Part shown: in pieces, positions 61,912-64,000 of the stretch
Position numbering within the stretch: the first letter of the stretch is position 1
Layout: every line of letters begins with the position of its first letter
NCBI RefSeq assembly: GCF_900090225.1
Contig: NZ_FMHY01000002.1
Coordinates: 434,001 to 498,000, forward strand
Source of the DNA: Micromonospora eburnea
Lineage (GTDB): Bacteria; Actinomycetota; Actinomycetes; Mycobacteriales; Micromonosporaceae
Length of the DNA stretch: 64,000 nt
Direction: 5' to 3'
Notes under the pieces: generated by a model
What the model saw: only the letters and a program-made list of their open reading frames with translations
The model's database searches: none
Told to the model about the DNA's origin: nothing
Program-made: the position numbers and the translations under genes

Positions 61912-63219
61912 ATGATACGGAGATTCCGCACAGTCATATTTGCTTCGTTGATTGTCGGCTGTGTCACGGTCGCGTCCGCGGCACCCTCGTCCGCCTCCCG
62001 CAACGTCGTACCGCACGCCCAGTCGGGAGCTGACGGGCCGGTCCGGCTGAGACTGCCGGCGCCGACGGGGCCGTATCCGGTGGGTACGGTCGACCTGCAC
62101 CTGATCGACCGCTCCCGTACCGACCTGTGGATGGCCACCCCGGCCCACCGCGAGCTGATGGTCAGCCTCTGGTACCCGGCCGGGGACGTGGGCCGCTTCC
62201 CGCTGGCGCCGCACATGACGCCCGGCGCGGCGGCCCACTTCGGCAGCGCCGCCGGCGCCGGCGCCAGCCTGTACGGCATACCGGCGGGCGCGGTGGACTT
62301 CGCCGCCACTCGGACCAGCGGCCACCGGGGCGCGCCGGTGACGCGGCACAAGCGACCGTTCCCGGTGGTGTTGTATTCACCCGGTGCCGGCGACCCGCGG
62401 ACCTGGGGCACCACTCTGGTGCAGGACCTGGCCAGCCGCGGGTACGTGGTGGTGACCCTCGACCACACCTACGACGCGTCCGAGGTGGAGTTCCCGGACG
62501 GCCGGGTCGTCGACACCGTGTTGCCGGAGCTGTTCGGGCAGGCGCAGCGGCCCGAGGAGTTCCAGATTCTGGCGGCCAGGGTGTTCGGCACACGGATCGC
62601 GGACACCCGCTTCGTGCTCGACCAGTTGGCGGCTCTCAACGGGGGCACGAATCCGGACGCGGAGGGCAGGCCGCTTCCCGAGGGCGTCGTCGGTGCCCTG
62701 GATCTCCACCGAACTGGCATGTTCGGCGTCTCCGCAGGCGGGTTGAGCGCCCTGCAGGCCATGAGCGAGGACTCCCGTATCAGGGCCGCGATCGACATGG
62801 GCGGCAGCATCGAGTCGCCGGTCATCGCGGATCCCATCCAGCTGTGGCCCGTGGCCCGGCGCGGCCTGGACCGCCCGTTCATGTTCGTGGGCGACCCCGG
62901 CACAGACCACCGTCAGACGCCGTCCTGGCGGATGTTGTGGGACAACAGCAGCGGCTGGCATGTCGACCTGCGGCTCGACGGCGCAAAAAGCGAGGACTCC
63001 TACAAGGACACCGTGCCGTTGCTTCCACAGATCGCCCGGCAGCTCGGCCTTCCCGACAGCTTTGTCACCGAGGCAATCGGCAGCATCCAGTCGACCCGAG
63101 CCGTCCGCACCGAGGAAGCCCTGGTCGCCGCCTTCTTCGACCGGTGGCTACGCGGCCGGGACGGTCACGTGCTGGACGGTCCCTCGCCACGACTGCGCGA
63201 TGTCACCTTCGTCCCCTGA
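61912..63219 (+). CDS. Secreted alpha/beta hydrolase (PAF-acetylhydrolase-like)
   Basis: A 435-residue exported hydrolase. A signal peptide (TVIFASLIVGCVTVASAAP) is followed by LMVSLWYPAGD and PFPVVLYSPGAGDPRTWG, the strand before the oxyanion loop. The nucleophile elbow is GMFGVSAGGLSAL (G-V-S-A-G), the acid candidate lies in FMFVGDPGTDHRQ, and a His is available in SSGWHVDL. This pattern fits platelet-activating-factor acetylhydrolase/dienelactone-type esterases of actinomycetes. ATG 61912 is preceded by AGGAG with 6-bp spacing. The substrate is unknown; a lipid or polyester is possible. Confidence 0.87.
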   Translation: MIRRFRTVIFASLIVGCVTVASAAPSSASRNVVPHAQSGADGPVRLRLPAPTGPYPVGTVDLHLIDRSRTDLWMATPAHRELMVSLWYPAGDVGRFPLAPHMTPGAAAHFGSAAGAGASLYGIPAGAVDFAATRTSGHRGAPVTRHKRPFPVVLYSPGAGDPRTWGTTLVQDLASRGYVVVTLDHTYDASEVEFPDGRVVDTVLPELFGQAQRPEEFQILAARVFGTRIADTRFVLDQLAALNGGTNPDAEGRPLPEGVVGALDLHRTGMFGVSAGGLSALQAMSEDSRIRAAIDMGGSIESPVIADPIQLWPVARRGLDRPFMFVGDPGTDHRQTPSWRMLWDNSSGWHVDLRLDGAKSEDSYKDTVPLLPQIARQLGLPDSFVTEAIGSIQSTRAVRTEEALVAAFFDRWLRGRDGHVLDGPSPRLRDVTFVP

Positions 63220-63241
63220 CGCGAAAGCGTTCCCGCCGGCT

Positions 63242-63260
63242 GGCAGCCACTTCGGCTGCC
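63242..63260. terminator. Hairpin between convergent hydrolase and response-regulator genes
   Basis: 7-bp arms GGCAGCC and GGCTGCC with loop ACTTC, partly extendable outward, 22 bp after the hydrolase stop codon. Confidence 0.6.
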
Positions 63261-63302
63261 GGCCAGAGGGGTACGCGTGATGGTGGCCGGGCCACGTGGC
63301 CG

Positions 63303-63947
63303 TCAGCCGCCGAGGTGGCGGAGAACGGCCAGCACCCGGCGGTTGTCGCCGTCCGAGGGCGGCAGACCGAGCTTCGCGAAGATGTTCGCTACGTGCTTCT
63401 CCACCACGCCGGGGGTGATGACGAGGGCCGCCGCGATCCCGGCGTTGGACCGGCCCTCGGCCATCAGCGAGAGCACCTCACGCTCCCGTGGGGTCAGAGA
63501 CGTCAGCCCGACTGTGTCCTGTCCGGCCCGGATCAGGTGGCCGACCACCTCTGGATCCAACGCGGTGCCGCCGGACGCCACCCGGGTCAGCGCCTCCACG
63601 AAGTCGGCGACGTCGGCGACGCGGTCCTTGAGCAGGTACCCGACGCCGGAGGGCCGGTCGGCGAGCAGGCGGGTCGCGTAGCGGGTCTCCACGTACTGCG
63701 AGAACACCAGCACGCCAACCTGCGGATGGTCGTGTCGGATGTCGATCGCGGCGCGTAGCCCCTCGTCGGTGTGTGTCGGCGGCATCCGGATATCGACCAC
63801 GGCCACGTCCGGCACGAAGGCGGCGACCGCGGACCGCAACGCGTCCGCGTCGGCCACCGCCGCGCACACCTCGAAACCCCGGTCGGTGAGCAGCCGGACC
63901 AGCCCTTCGCGCATCATCGCGGCGTCCTCCGCGATCACCACCCGCAT
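63303..63947 (-). CDS. NarL/LuxR-type response regulator
   Basis: A 214-residue regulator. The receiver has [11 protein letters not shown], phospho-acceptor Asp52 ([14 protein letters not shown]) and YLLKDRV. The C-terminal LuxR HTH reads [25 protein letters not shown] and [19 protein letters not shown] 63947 follows GGGAGG with good spacing; the open frame runs six codons further. It lies 14 bp after the stop codon of an upstream kinase gene, forming a two-component pair. The PPTHTDEG motif is typical of actinomycete DesR-like regulators. Confidence 0.92.
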   Translation of the reverse strand: MRVVIAEDAAMMREGLVRLLTDRGFEVCAAVADADALRSAVAAFVPDVAVVDIRMPPTHTDEGLRAAIDIRHDHPQVGVLVFSQYVETRYATRLLADRPSGVGYLLKDRVADVADFVEALTRVASGGTALDPEVVGHLIRAGQDTVGLTSLTPREREVLSLMAEGRSNAGIAAALVITPGVVEKHVANIFAKLGLPPSDGDNRRVLAVLRHLGG

Positions 63948-63961
63948 GCCGTCGCCTCCCT

Positions 63962-64000
63962 TCACACCTGTGTGGGCAGCTCGATCTCGACCCGGGTCGG
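63962..64000 (-). CDS. C-terminal end of a sensor histidine kinase (5' part outside window)
   Basis: Only 12 codons and a stop are visible: [12 protein letters not shown]. The string TRVEIELP is the usual last beta strand of NarL-partner histidine kinases (GGTxVxxxLP). The position directly before a NarL-type regulator gene on the same strand supports this. The call rests on very little sequence. Confidence 0.55.
   Translation of the reverse strand, partial: PTRVEIELPTQV

Overview
The window is about 70% GC, densely coded, uses GTG and TTG starts freely, and carries a type VII (ESX) secretion locus, a Kdp potassium system with KdpF, CsoR copper control and many ECF/XRE/TetR regulators. This points to a filamentous actinomycete, most likely Micromonosporaceae (Micromonospora-like). 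That placement is inference from style and gene content; no rRNA or tRNA gene is present to confirm it.

Layout. 1-7.7 kb: ESX locus, with eccD (cut by the window edge), eccC (broken by an apparent 1-base frameshift exactly between ATPase domains 1 and 2), two WXG100 substrates and a mycosin protease. 7.8-11.6 kb: winged-helix regulator, beta-carbonic anhydrase, a secreted coiled-coil protein behind a c-di-AMP (ydaO-type) riboswitch, and a YibE/F membrane protein. 11.8-17.1 kb: copper homeostasis (DUF305 lipoprotein, CsoR, CopZ, a His-rich secreted protein, CopA), with three CsoR-like palindromes in the csoR/copZ gap. 17.1-25.9 kb: mixed genes, including an ECF sigma/DGPF pair, a DUF2786 protein with a 27-bp minisatellite, a TetR/MFS efflux pair, an RsbW-like ATPase, a methyltransferase, a GH6 lipoprotein and a secreted PHA depolymerase. 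26.2-34.4 kb: complete kdpFABC-kdpDE operon led by an extra 27-residue membrane ORF. 34.5-40.6 kb: ECF sigma/anti-sigma, RidA plus a beta-hydroxyacid dehydrogenase facing a LysR gene, and a MarR/ABC exporter unit.

41-63 kb is dominated by exported proteins. It holds a giant nuclease/5'-nucleotidase fusion, a frameshifted lipoprotein, a HupE/UreJ protein, a metallophosphoesterase with a WxL-like C-terminal domain next to a DUF916 (WxL-interacting) protein, and then an HTH-membrane-beta-trefoil regulator. Around that regulator lie several small secreted proteins of unknown function and a tandem pair of NlpC/P60 proteins, the second of which has lost its catalytic histidine and gained a very acidic tail. 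A reductase/TetR pair interrupts this set; a DUF11-like secreted protein, a secreted alpha/beta hydrolase and the end of a two-component system close the window.

The best candidates for something undescribed are the WxL-like surface pair (47.7-50.8 kb) and the secreted-protein island around the trefoil regulator (51-60.3 kb). Two single-base frameshifts in C/G runs (eccC and the 45.5-kb lipoprotein) could be sequencing errors or real lesions. I saw no tRNA, rRNA, CRISPR array, insertion sequence or phage gene.
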